In this document: positions 20,669 through 28,949 of the stretch, one piece after another
Layout of the letters: every line of letters begins with the position of its first letter
How positions within the stretch are numbered: the stretch's first letter is position 1
From: an uncultured Prevotella sp.
GTDB taxonomy: Bacteria; Bacteroidota; Bacteroidia; Bacteroidales; Bacteroidaceae
NCBI GenBank assembly: GCA_900554835.1
Contig: USJD01000012.1
Span: 1 to 35,624 of the forward strand
Direction of reading: 5' to 3'
Length of the DNA stretch: 35,624 nt
Position numbers and translations under genes: made by a program
Notes under the pieces: model-generated
What the model saw: the letters and a program-made list of their open reading frames with translations, nothing else
What the model was told of the DNA's origin: nothing
Database searches by the model: none

Positions 20669-23608
20669 ATGACACAATACGAACAGAAATTTAGAGATAT
20701 ACTTGCAGAAATACTGCAACTCGACCAAGCCGAACTCGACTTTGGTATATATCGCATTATGAATCAGAAACGTAAGGATATTGAGGCGTTCTTGAACAAT
20801 CGCCTTGTTCCTGAAGTCACAAAGATTTTGAAGGCTCAAACTGTTGCAGGAACTGATATTTCTGCCATGGAGAATGAGGTGTTTTCTCATTTGGCTAAAT
20901 TCTTTAGCCGTTATTATGAGGGTGGCGATTTTATCTCTAAGCGTCGCTATAAGGATGATGCCTATGCCATTCCTTATAGCGGTGAGGAAGTGAAGTTGTA
21001 TTGGGCAAATGCCGACCAGTATTACATCAAGACTTCTGAGTATTTCAAGAATTACTCGTTCGTGTTGCCGACCAGCCGTCGTAAGGTACACTTTGTTCTT
21101 CGTGATGCGGATACAGAGCAGAACAACAACAAGGCTGCCAACAATATGGAGCGCCGTTTCCAACTTTGTGAAGAGGACTGTATCGCAGAGGAAGATGGTG
21201 AGCTAAACATCTTCTTTACTTATGAGCTGATGCCGAAGACTACCAAGCAGGATGCACTTATCAAGGATGCTGAGGCTAAGATTATTTCTTCGTTTGCAGA
21301 AGGAAAATATGTCGACTTTGCAGAGTTGGTTAATGAAAAGGTGCCAACAGAAAAGAATAAGGAACGCACTTTGCTGATGAAGCATCTGCAAGACTATACG
21401 GCAAAGAACAATTTTGATTATTTCATCCACAAAGACTTGGGCGGTTTCCTTCGTAGAGAACTTGATTTCTATATCAAAAACGAGGTAATGTTTTTGGATG
21501 ATTTGGATGCCACTCATATCATGGAGCATTTGGCACAAGTGAAAGCCATCAAGTTGGTAGGAGAGAAGATTATCACCTTCCTTGCCCAGCTCGAAGACTT
21601 CCAAAAGAAGTTGTGGCTCAAGAAAAAGTTTGTAGTCGGTTGTGATTATTGTATCACACTCGACCGCATTCCTCGTACCCTTTACTCTGAGATTATAGCC
21701 AATGATGCCCAACGAAAAGAATGGGTTCGCCTCTTTGCCATCGATGAAATCAAAGGGGATATGATGACCGAGGGCTATAGTGAACCATTAACAGAAAAGT
21801 TCCTGGAAGACAATCCTTTCCTTGTGCTTGACACCAAGTTCTTTAGTGCCGAGTTCAAGCATAAACTCGTGGGAAGTATGGAGAAAGTAGATGAGGAGTG
21901 TAATGGATTGCTGATTAATAGTGAGAACTTCCAGGCTCTGGAATTGTTGCAGGAGAAGTATGCTAAAGCCGTTGATAGTATTTATTTGGATCCTCCATAT
22001 AATACTGATGCAAGTGAAATTTTATATAAGAATAATTATAAAAGTAGTGCATGGTGTTCGTTGTTGTATGATAGAGAATTATTAGGCAGGCAATTATTAA
22101 AGATTACTGGGTTATCATGTACCACAATTGATGATGCACAATTTCATGAGTTGTATTATATCTTGAAAAGTATTTATGACATTGAAGGGAGTATATTAGG
22201 GACGATTGCAATTAAAAATAATCCTTCTGGACGTTCTACAGCATCAGGATTTTCTATTGCCCATGAATATGGTCTTTTCTGTTCTGCTACTCATTCTGCA
22301 AGAATAGGTCGTTTGGAACGAACTGAAGAGCAGAATAATAGGTATGGTGAGCGTGATGAAAAAGGGGCTTTTGAATGGGTTAATTTTAGAAAACATGGTG
22401 GCTTTAAGGAAGATGCCCCTACAATGTATTTTCCTATTTATATAACAGAAACCTCTATCAGAATACCTAAAATGCTTTGGAATGCAGAAAAAGGGGAGTA
22501 TGATGTTTTAGAAAAACCTATAGAGGGAGAGATAAAAATACTTCCAATAGATGAAGAAGGGCGTCAAAGACGTTGGAAATGGGGATTGGATAGAACATTA
22601 AATAGTTTAAATGAAATGTGTGTTCGATTAGATAGAACGAAACAATTTGGTGTATACATAAAATCAAGATTGAATGATGAAGGTATATTACCATTAACTG
22701 TTTGGGACAAGTCTTGCTATTCCTCAACATCTAATGGTGCAAACTTGTTGGCAAATATTTTGGGAGATAAAAGTTTGTTTTCTTATCCAAAATCATTATA
22801 CGCAGTTATAGATTCTTTAAAAGTATTACAATTGAATAAAAATTGTTTAGGTTTGGATTTCTTTGCTGGTTCTGGTACAACAGGTCATGCGGTCATTTAT
22901 CTCAACCGAGAAGACAAAGGTAACCGAAAATATATCCTCTGCGAAATGGCAGAATATTTCAATTCTGTAACCAAGCCTCGCATGGAAAAAGTAATCTATT
23001 CCGAGGATTGGAAGGATGGCAAGCCTATTTCCCGTAAAGGCATTTCTCAATGCTTCAAGTACATCCGCCTGGAGCAATATGAGGATACCCTAAATAATTT
23101 GCAGCCAAAGAACCTGCGACTCGACTTCGATAACGAGAATGGCAAGGGCGATTTCGAGGAAACCTATTTCCTCCGTTATATGCTCGATATAGAAACTAAG
23201 GGTAATCTCTTCAACCTGGAATGGTTTAAGAATCCGTTTGCCATGTCTATCAAGACAACCAAGGATAATGAGCTGGTAGATACCCATGTTGATATGGTGG
23301 AAACCTTCAACTACCTCATCGGTCTGAATGTAGAGACGCTCCGTTATCCTAAGGATGGCTACTGCGTAGTGGAAGGAACCACTCATATCGGCAACGAGCG
23401 AACCCTCGTGATTTGGAGAAACTGCAACAAGGTGAGCAACGAAGACTTGAATGAATTCTTCCGTAAGCAAGCCTACTGCACCACAGACTCTGAGTTCGAT
23501 AAGATTTATGTAAATGGTGATAATACATTACCGAATATCAAGACGGATGAGGAGCATTGGAAAGTGGTACTCATTGAGGAAGAATTTAAGAAGAGAATGT
23601 TTGAATAG
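20669..23608 (+). CDS. Type III Mod-like N6-adenine DNA methyltransferase
   Basis: A 979-residue DNA methyltransferase with the motif order of the beta class used by type III Mod subunits: DPPYNTD (catalytic motif IV, 441-447) before FAGSGTTGHAV (SAM-binding motif I, 732-742). The N-terminal 400 residues are a system-specific domain with no motif I know. Between the two motifs lies the target-recognition region. It should methylate adenine at an asymmetric site to mark self DNA and supply specificity to the neighbouring helicases. It is longer than ordinary Mod proteins (about 600-700 residues). The central codons 441-731 (21989-22860) are strikingly AT-rich (about 25-30% G+C in lines I counted) against about 42-50% on either side, which suggests a recombined recognition domain. 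Confidence 0.88.
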   Translation: MTQYEQKFRDILAEILQLDQAELDFGIYRIMNQKRKDIEAFLNNRLVPEVTKILKAQTVAGTDISAMENEVFSHLAKFFSRYYEGGDFISKRRYKDDAYAIPYSGEEVKLYWANADQYYIKTSEYFKNYSFVLPTSRRKVHFVLRDADTEQNNNKAANNMERRFQLCEEDCIAEEDGELNIFFTYELMPKTTKQDALIKDAEAKIISSFAEGKYVDFAELVNEKVPTEKNKERTLLMKHLQDYTAKNNFDYFIHKDLGGFLRRELDFYIKNEVMFLDDLDATHIMEHLAQVKAIKLVGEKIITFLAQLEDFQKKLWLKKKFVVGCDYCITLDRIPRTLYSEIIANDAQRKEWVRLFAIDEIKGDMMTEGYSEPLTEKFLEDNPFLVLDTKFFSAEFKHKLVGSMEKVDEECNGLLINSENFQALELLQEKYAKAVDSIYLDPPYNTDASEILYKNNYKSSAWCSLLYDRELLGRQLLKITGLSCTTIDDAQFHELYYILKSIYDIEGSILGTIAIKNNPSGRSTASGFSIAHEYGLFCSATHSARIGRLERTEEQNNRYGERDEKGAFEWVNFRKHGGFKEDAPTMYFPIYITETSIRIPKMLWNAEKGEYDVLEKPIEGEIKILPIDEEGRQRRWKWGLDRTLNSLNEMCVRLDRTKQFGVYIKSRLNDEGILPLTVWDKSCYSSTSNGANLLANILGDKSLFSYPKSLYAVIDSLKVLQLNKNCLGLDFFAGSGTTGHAVIYLNREDKGNRKYILCEMAEYFNSVTKPRMEKVIYSEDWKDGKPISRKGISQCFKYIRLEQYEDTLNNLQPKNLRLDFDNENGKGDFEETYFLRYMLDIETKGNLFNLEWFKNPFAMSIKTTKDNELVDTHVDMVETFNYLIGLNVETLRYPKDGYCVVEGTTHIGNERTLVIWRNCNKVSNEDLNEFFRKQAYCTTDSEFDKIYVNGDNTLPNIKTDEEHWKVVLIEEEFKKRMFE
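21989..22860 (+). other. AT-rich mosaic segment within the methyltransferase gene
   Basis: Hand counts of three 60-nt lines give 15, 16 and 17 G+C (22021, 22141, 22621), and the line at 22801 is also very low. Flanking gene sequence is near 45%. Codons ATA, TTA and AAT dominate here and become rare again after the FAGSG motif. The edges fall at the two conserved catalytic motifs, as expected if the target-recognition domain was replaced by homologous exchange. Confidence 0.75.
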
Positions 23609-23616
23609 GTCTTATT

Positions 23617-26600
23617 ATGGCTAAGAAAATACAGAAGAAAGGAAAACTGCAGCAGGCACTGGTCCTGTTTCATTATATCTTGCAGCTGTTTGGCTGTAAG
23701 GACTTGGAGGCTTTGTCTCGTGACCTCAAGGATCCTGCATACGAAGGATTGAATGATGACCACGAGTCAAAACTCTATCATGAGCTTTGTCATAAGCTCT
23801 ATGCTACAGGTCCTTTGTCCATAGAACAGTTGTACTTTTACGACCAGCATATCGTGAGGTTTACTGATGAGATTAACGAGAAGCGAAGTGAACCTATTAA
23901 GTGGAAGTACTTCCAGTATCTATCCCTCTTGTTCACGGAAATCTATCTCGACCAGTATTTCAGTAATCCGCAGGCACTTTGCGACAACCTGAATCGTTTT
24001 CTGCATGATGACTTCAATCATCGTGCAGAAACCTGGCATGAGTTGCCCGACTTTACGGTTGATGACTTGAATAAGTTGGCTTATTGGAATGCAACAGGTT
24101 CGGGCAAGACTCTGCTGATGCATGTCAACATCAAGCAATATCAGGAGTATGCCAGAATCCATCATGCCAAGAAACTCAACCGCATCATCGTATTGACTCC
24201 GAATGAAGGATTGAGCCGTCAGCATTATGAAGAGTTGAAGGCTTCTAATATGGATGTTGCTATGTTCAGTAAGCAAGGTGTCGATAGCTTGTTTCAAGGC
24301 AAGGCTGTAGAAATCATCGACATCAATAAATTGGCAGATAAGGATGGAGATAAAACGGTAGCAGTTGAGGCTTTCGAGGGCAACAACCTGGTATTGGTAG
24401 ATGAAGGTCACAAAGGTTCCAGTGGCGATGTCTGGATGGGGTATCGCCAGAAGTTGACCGAGGAAGGCTTCTCTTTTGAGTATTCCGCTACCTTTGGTCA
24501 AGCCATTTCTGCAAAGAGTAATGCCAAAGACCGGAAGGCGATGTTCGACCAATATGGTAAGGCTACACTCTTTGATTATTCCTATCGTTATTTCTATGCC
24601 GATGGATATGGCAAGGATTATCGTATCATGAATATGAACGACTGGAATGATGATGATCTGCTCAATATGTATCTCACGGCATATTTGTTATGTCTTTATG
24701 AGCAGACAAAAATCTATCAGAGTGATGCGCGGATTCATAACAGGTTTCTGGTGGAAAAGCCTTTGGGAATATTTGTGGGAAGTAGCGTAAAGGCTGTGAG
24801 CAAGGAAAATAAGAATCAGGTATCGGATGTAACTCAGATACTCTTGTTCTTGCAGAATTTTATCCGGAATCGTACAGAGTTTTCAGGTTATATCCGCCGT
24901 TTGCTCAGTTCGGAAGATGGATTGAAAACAAAGAATGGTTATTCTGTATTTGGCAACTCTTTCCTGGCGCTTAAAGGTGGTTATCTCGTAGAAGATGACA
25001 AACAGAAGTTTGCCGAGAACATCTACGATGCTATCCTGCGGAATCTTTTCCACTCCAATATCCATGGTGCCCAACTTCATATCGATCTTCAAAAAGGAGG
25101 TTTTGAGGAGATTGGATTGAGAGTAGGAAGTACTAAGGATTATTTCGGAGTCATCAATGTGGGAGATGGTAAGGAATTGCTGAAACTCTTGCAGGATAAA
25201 GGATTCCTTTGCGAAACGAAAGCATTCGGAACTTCCAGCCTCTTCAACAATATCAATTCTCAAGATTCAACCGTCAACATCCTGATTGGATCCAAGAAGT
25301 TTACTGAGGGATGGAGCAGTTGGCGAGTTTCCGTGATGGGGCTGATGAATGTGGGACGCAGCGAAGGTTCTGAGATAATTCAGCTTTTCGGTCGTGGCGT
25401 TCGTCTGAAGGGATACAGATATTCCCTGAAGAGAAGCAAGATGCTGGATGCCTGCTATCAGGACGAGATGATTCCAAAGGGATTGGCAACTATTGAGTCT
25501 CTGAATATCTTTGGCGTGCGAGCTGATTATATGGAAGCTTTCAAAACATATTTGGAAGATGAAGGTTTGCCAACCAATGAGATAGACTATGAGAAGATTG
25601 TCATCAAAACCATTAAGTCTGTTGATTTGGACGCTCTTCATCTTTCATTGCCGAAAGTCGTGGATGGCTATAACTTCAAGAAGTCTGCCGTGGTGGAACC
25701 TGCCGAAGAAAGCCTGATGAAAAAGGTGAATGTAAAACTGGACAAATATCCAAAGGTGGATTTGTTGAGAAGCAAGAATGTTCAAACTGCTAATGCAGCA
25801 AGTCGCTATATAGGTGTTTTGGGGCAGGAGCATCTGAATTGGATAGACTGGACGGAAGTGTTCTTTGCCTTGCAAGGTATGAAGGCGGAGCGTGGTTGGT
25901 ATAATCTGGAGTTGCGATTGGAAGACTTGAAGTATTTGATGGCAAATCCAACCTGGTACGAATTGTCTATTCCTGAGGACCGTTTGAACTTTCATGATTT
26001 CGGAAAGAATGTGGAGTTGTGGCAGGATGTTACAATCAGTCTGCTTCGAGGCTATATGGATATGGCTTATAAGAAAGCCAAGTCGAAGGAAGAGCAAAAG
26101 CATTTGAAGGAGACGCGCGTTACCTATTATAATATAGGTATGCCTGACGAATATGAAATAGAGGTTCGTAACGACCTGTGTAATGTAGTAGATCATTTGA
26201 AAATATTGCAGGCGCAGGTGGAGGCCAATGAATTTGGTAAAGACTTAGTTCTTGATGCCCCTTATTTCAAGGCTTTGAATGTGGAGGAACATCTGTATAA
26301 GCCTTTGGTCTTCCTTGCTGAGAAAGATACCAATGGCAATCGTCCTTATGTAGATGTTGTAACTGGTGAGCCAACGTTGAAGGTGTCTCCTGTTGCATTA
26401 AACTTGGGAGAACAGAACTTTGTTACTTCCTTCCGTGAATATTGTAAGGCTCATCAAGACGATGTGCTGGCTGGTAAGCAGGTTTATCTGCTTCGCAATG
26501 AGAGCAAGAGGGGATTAGGTTTCTTTGAAGCAAATAACTTCTATCCTGATTTTATCTTATGGATATTGGATGGAGAGAAGCAATACATCACCTTCATCGA

Positions 26601-26865
26601 TCCGAAAGGTATTCGCAATCTTAAAGGATTGGAGGATGATAAGATTCAACTCTTCAAGTATTTACAGACAGAAGTGTCTTCTCAGTTGGGCAACGCTCAT
26701 CTGATGTTGAACAGTTTCATTATCAGCAATACACCAATGGAGCAAGTTGAGTTTTGGTTGAAGAATCGATTTGAGAAAGGTGAATTCCAAAAGAATCATG
26801 TGTTGTTTAAGGATGATAAAAGCTATCTGGAAACGATGGTGAATATGATTTTGCAGTATATATAG
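23617..26865 (+). CDS. Type III Res-like DEAD/DEAH helicase with C-terminal nuclease motif
   Basis: A 1082-residue superfamily 2 helicase. Motif I is ATGSGKT (159-165), motif II VDEGHKG with D262/E263/H265, motif III SATF (290-293) and motif VI IQLFGRGVRLKG (about 588-599). Near the C-terminus, YPDFIL (976-981) and ITFIDPKG (991-998) give a PD-x16-D-x-K arrangement, a plausible PD-(D/E)XK nuclease like that of type III Res subunits. It would translocate and cut unmodified DNA in a complex with the Mod-like neighbour. It begins 8 bp after the methyltransferase stop, so the two are translationally close. The long segment of residues 640-950 has no motif I recognise. A terminator follows at 26875. 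Confidence 0.87.
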   Translation: MAKKIQKKGKLQQALVLFHYILQLFGCKDLEALSRDLKDPAYEGLNDDHESKLYHELCHKLYATGPLSIEQLYFYDQHIVRFTDEINEKRSEPIKWKYFQYLSLLFTEIYLDQYFSNPQALCDNLNRFLHDDFNHRAETWHELPDFTVDDLNKLAYWNATGSGKTLLMHVNIKQYQEYARIHHAKKLNRIIVLTPNEGLSRQHYEELKASNMDVAMFSKQGVDSLFQGKAVEIIDINKLADKDGDKTVAVEAFEGNNLVLVDEGHKGSSGDVWMGYRQKLTEEGFSFEYSATFGQAISAKSNAKDRKAMFDQYGKATLFDYSYRYFYADGYGKDYRIMNMNDWNDDDLLNMYLTAYLLCLYEQTKIYQSDARIHNRFLVEKPLGIFVGSSVKAVSKENKNQVSDVTQILLFLQNFIRNRTEFSGYIRRLLSSEDGLKTKNGYSVFGNSFLALKGGYLVEDDKQKFAENIYDAILRNLFHSNIHGAQLHIDLQKGGFEEIGLRVGSTKDYFGVINVGDGKELLKLLQDKGFLCETKAFGTSSLFNNINSQDSTVNILIGSKKFTEGWSSWRVSVMGLMNVGRSEGSEIIQLFGRGVRLKGYRYSLKRSKMLDACYQDEMIPKGLATIESLNIFGVRADYMEAFKTYLEDEGLPTNEIDYEKIVIKTIKSVDLDALHLSLPKVVDGYNFKKSAVVEPAEESLMKKVNVKLDKYPKVDLLRSKNVQTANAASRYIGVLGQEHLNWIDWTEVFFALQGMKAERGWYNLELRLEDLKYLMANPTWYELSIPEDRLNFHDFGKNVELWQDVTISLLRGYMDMAYKKAKSKEEQKHLKETRVTYYNIGMPDEYEIEVRNDLCNVVDHLKILQAQVEANEFGKDLVLDAPYFKALNVEEHLYKPLVFLAEKDTNGNRPYVDVVTGEPTLKVSPVALNLGEQNFVTSFREYCKAHQDDVLAGKQVYLLRNESKRGLGFFEANNFYPDFILWILDGEKQYITFIDPKGIRNLKGLEDDKIQLFKYLQTEVSSQLGNAHLMLNSFIISNTPMEQVEFWLKNRFEKGEFQKNHVLFKDDKSYLETMVNMILQYI

Positions 26866-26874
26866 AATAATTTT

Positions 26875-26916
26875 GGTGTGGTAATAAGGCATATTTTATT
26901 GCCACGCCTTTCTTTT
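26875..26916 (+). terminator. Terminator of the defence operon
   Basis: A 13-bp stem with two G-U pairs (26875-26887 with 26896-26908), an 8-nt loop and a T-rich run at 26909-26916, starting 10 nt after the res-like stop. Confidence 0.85.
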
Positions 26917-27031
26917 ACTTATTCCCTAAGTACTGAAGACTTGTTTGCGACTTGTATCTCCGAAAGATAGGAATCTGTGTTTCGGGTTTACGGGTAGTGT
27001 CTTACTTGTGTACACTTGTCGTTTCTCGGTG

Positions 27032-27097
27032 GCACAAAAGTGCTCTTGCCCGAGCATAAAAGTGCCCTTACCTCAGCACAAAAGTGCCCTTCCTTAG
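27032..27097 (+). repeat. Three tandem 22-nt repeats
   Basis: Units 27032-27053, 27054-27075 and 27076-27097 are each 22 nt; two of the three contain the perfect mini-palindrome GCAC-AAAA-GTGC. A fourth partial unit begins at 27098. Confidence 0.9.
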
Positions 27098-27460
27098 GCA
27101 CGTTATAAACTTGGTGAGACATGAATATCTGCTTGGCGTTCAGTTCTCTTATTTCCTTTTTATAGGATATGTTTGTAGTGGTTTTATATAAAGATACAGA
27201 CGATAGTTTTTTGGAAAAATCTTTATAGCGGAATTTTTTCTAAAACAGGAATGCGATGTTACCCTTCACCCTTCATCTTTACGCCTGAAATGCCGATAAA
27301 CACAGGGAATTTGAGGATGAATGGTAAAAGCCTACCCTTCATTACCCTTCATCACCCTTCATCTTTTTTGCCAGTTTTTGCCCTTTTGCGCCTAATGCTG
27401 ACTGGTTATTCGTTTGATTCGAAACATAGCGAATTTTGAAAAATATAGACATCTTGTTTC

Positions 27461-27530
27461 CTTCATCGGATTACGCAGACTTAACGGAACATTCTTGATC
27501 TACAGATTATTCACGGATTTTCACGGATAT
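27461..27530 (+). repeat. Dispersed 70-nt repeat, copy B
   Basis: Second copy of the block at 713-782, starting cttcatcggattacgcag and sharing the core cggaacattcttg. It lies inside the nested inverted-repeat element. Confidence 0.7.
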
Positions 27531-27566
27531 AAAATTGCATTATAGACTTATGGCTCTCCATCTCTG

Positions 27567-27635
27567 AGTCTTAATAGACGACCGTTCTTAGTCTTAATAG
27601 ACGATCAATTTAAGCTTAATAGACGACTCCATCTT
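27567..27635 (+). repeat. Three tandem 23-nt repeats
   Basis: Units 27567-27589, 27590-27612 and 27613-27635 are each 23 nt. The first two contain the mini-palindrome GTCT-TAAT-AGAC, and the third a one-base variant. A partial fourth unit follows. Confidence 0.9.
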
Positions 27636-27863
27636 AGCTTAAGATGAAGGGCAATGAAGGGTGATGAAGGGTGATTTTTAGTTATTTCTTCTATAATCAC
27701 CTGTATATCAGATACTTATGTTTGCAATATGAAGGGTGAAGGGTTTTTATCGTTTCGTTTTTCAAATTTTCAATGATTTTATCCTCAAATCCGTTATCCC
27801 ATAGGTCGCGGACTTGAGGATTTTTTTATTTTATTGCCAAGTAGCGGCATAAGAAAGAGCCTC

Positions 27864-28721
27864 TTAGAAGTCGCAAGGCAATGCTGAGAGCTGTTGCATG
27901 ATGGTCTTTGCCATACGGGAATGACCTGCATCATTAGGATGAAGACGGTCGGTATCCATCTTGTTGAACATCTGGGCACCAGCGTCGTAAAGAGGGAAGA
28001 GACCTGAAAGGGAGTTGAGATCGATGACTGGTACTGCCCATACATTGCCTACTTCCTTAATCGCCTTTACGTATTCATCAAAGAAGAGTCCACGTGCATT
28101 TTCGTACATCTCATCAGGCTGGATATTCTTATCGCTGCTTGCAAAGAGCGCACGGTGTATAGGAGTCATCACGACAATCTGTTTGGTAGGGTACATCTGC
28201 TTCAGTTTTGACATGGCAATGTTGATACGTCCTTTGAGCGTATTCTTGTCCATGGCAAAGTGGCGGTGACGACGCTGTACCATTTCGCTTGGTTTGTGGC
28301 GGGCTACTCTCACGCTGTCGAATGTCTCTGTGTACCAGTCTCCGATAGGCACACCATTATTGTAATCGTTGGTACCCATAAAAATGAGGATGGCATCGAA
28401 GTCATTGCCATGTTCTTTCTGGAGTTTGTCAGCCTGGCGGGGAATATCATTCCATTGTCTGCCACTCACACCATATACATAAGGAGTAATGCCAAGCCAT
28501 TCTTCAAGAAATCCCCAGTATTTTACCTTTGATGCCTTGATATTTGGGTCGGTGATAGAATCGCCAAAGTAAGCAACTTTCTTTCCTTTCCACGGATGCT
28601 GGAGATTCTTGAAAGCTTTTTCTTTTTCTGCAATTTCTTTCTTGGTCATCGCCTTTTGGGCGAATGTAGGCATTGTCATCGTAAGGGCAAGTGCCAGCGT
28701 GATAATCGTTTGTCTTTTCAT
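27864..28721 (-). CDS. Secreted SGNH/GDSL-family hydrolase
   Basis: A 285-residue exported esterase-like protein. The signal peptide MKRQTIITLALALTMTMPTFA is followed by the SGNH blocks: GDSITD with nucleophile S55 (block I), GTND (116-119, block III) and DRLHP with catalytic D258 and H261 (block V). Such enzymes often remove acetyl or other acyl groups from polysaccharides; next to a GH115 glucuronidase a xylan side-chain esterase role is plausible but not shown. The frame is open to 28775, but the -7 box (28760-28753) lies inside that extension, so the start is the methionine at 28721, which also begins the signal peptide. Confidence 0.85.
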   Translation of the reverse strand: MKRQTIITLALALTMTMPTFAQKAMTKKEIAEKEKAFKNLQHPWKGKKVAYFGDSITDPNIKASKVKYWGFLEEWLGITPYVYGVSGRQWNDIPRQADKLQKEHGNDFDAILIFMGTNDYNNGVPIGDWYTETFDSVRVARHKPSEMVQRRHRHFAMDKNTLKGRINIAMSKLKQMYPTKQIVVMTPIHRALFASSDKNIQPDEMYENARGLFFDEYVKAIKEVGNVWAVPVIDLNSLSGLFPLYDAGAQMFNKMDTDRLHPNDAGHSRMAKTIMQQLSALPCDF

Positions 28722-28752
28722 TGTTAGTTTGTTTATATTCAATTCTTTTTGG

Positions 28753-28760
28753 CAAAGGTA
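28753..28760 (-). promoter_or_regulatory. -7 box for the SGNH hydrolase
   Basis: The minus strand reads TACCTTTGCC, an exact TAnnTTTG match, with a leader of about 25 nt to the ATG at 28721. This excludes the upstream methionine at 28775 as start. Confidence 0.7.
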
Positions 28761-28825
28761 CATTAAATATTTCATAACTTAGAATCTTTTTCGTTCAAAT
28801 ATCGTTTAAATTCTTCTTTTTTTCG

Positions 28826-28833
28826 TAATTTTG
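28826..28833 (+). promoter_or_regulatory. -7 box for the MFS transporter
   Basis: TAATTTTG followed by CAC matches the consensus; the leader to the ATG at 28950 is about 110 nt. The promoter is divergent from that of the SGNH hydrolase, 66 bp apart. Confidence 0.6.
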
Positions 28834-28949
28834 CACTCGCTCTTGGAGAATTCTAAGTTTTGCATAGGGGGATAAGAGTTTATACTGATTTCTTTCTCCC
28901 CATCATAATTGGAATTTTGGTATCATATATATTAAGGTAATATACAAGG

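Larger units (their letters stand above)
27261..27744. repeat. Nested inverted-repeat element (about 484 bp)
   Basis: The outer arms acccttcacccttcat (27261-27276) and atgaagggtgaagggt (27729-27744) are perfect complements. The inner arms, three 10-nt ACCCTTCAT-type units each (27334-27363 and 27643-27672), are complementary with slight unit-order differences. No transposase is enclosed. It could be a non-autonomous mobile element. Confidence 0.65.
26866..27863. other. Gene-free 1-kb spacer made of several repeat families
   Basis: After the operon terminator I see no credible gene up to the SGNH hydrolase. The spacer holds three 22-nt tandem units (27032-27097) and a nested inverted-repeat element (27261-27744). 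That element contains the dispersed 70-nt repeat copy B (27461-27530) and three 23-nt tandem units (27567-27635). Short frames here are translations of repeats. Confidence 0.75.

Noticed and set aside
17726..26865. Operon considered as DISARM or BREX
   Set aside because: drmA/B/C and brx/pgl genes are absent; only the SNF2 helicase and an adenine methylase recall DISARM class 1.
27251..27439. 62-codon plus-strand frame in the repeat-rich spacer
   Set aside because: It overlaps the ACCCTTCAT repeat arm and has no ribosome site; a repeat translation is more likely.
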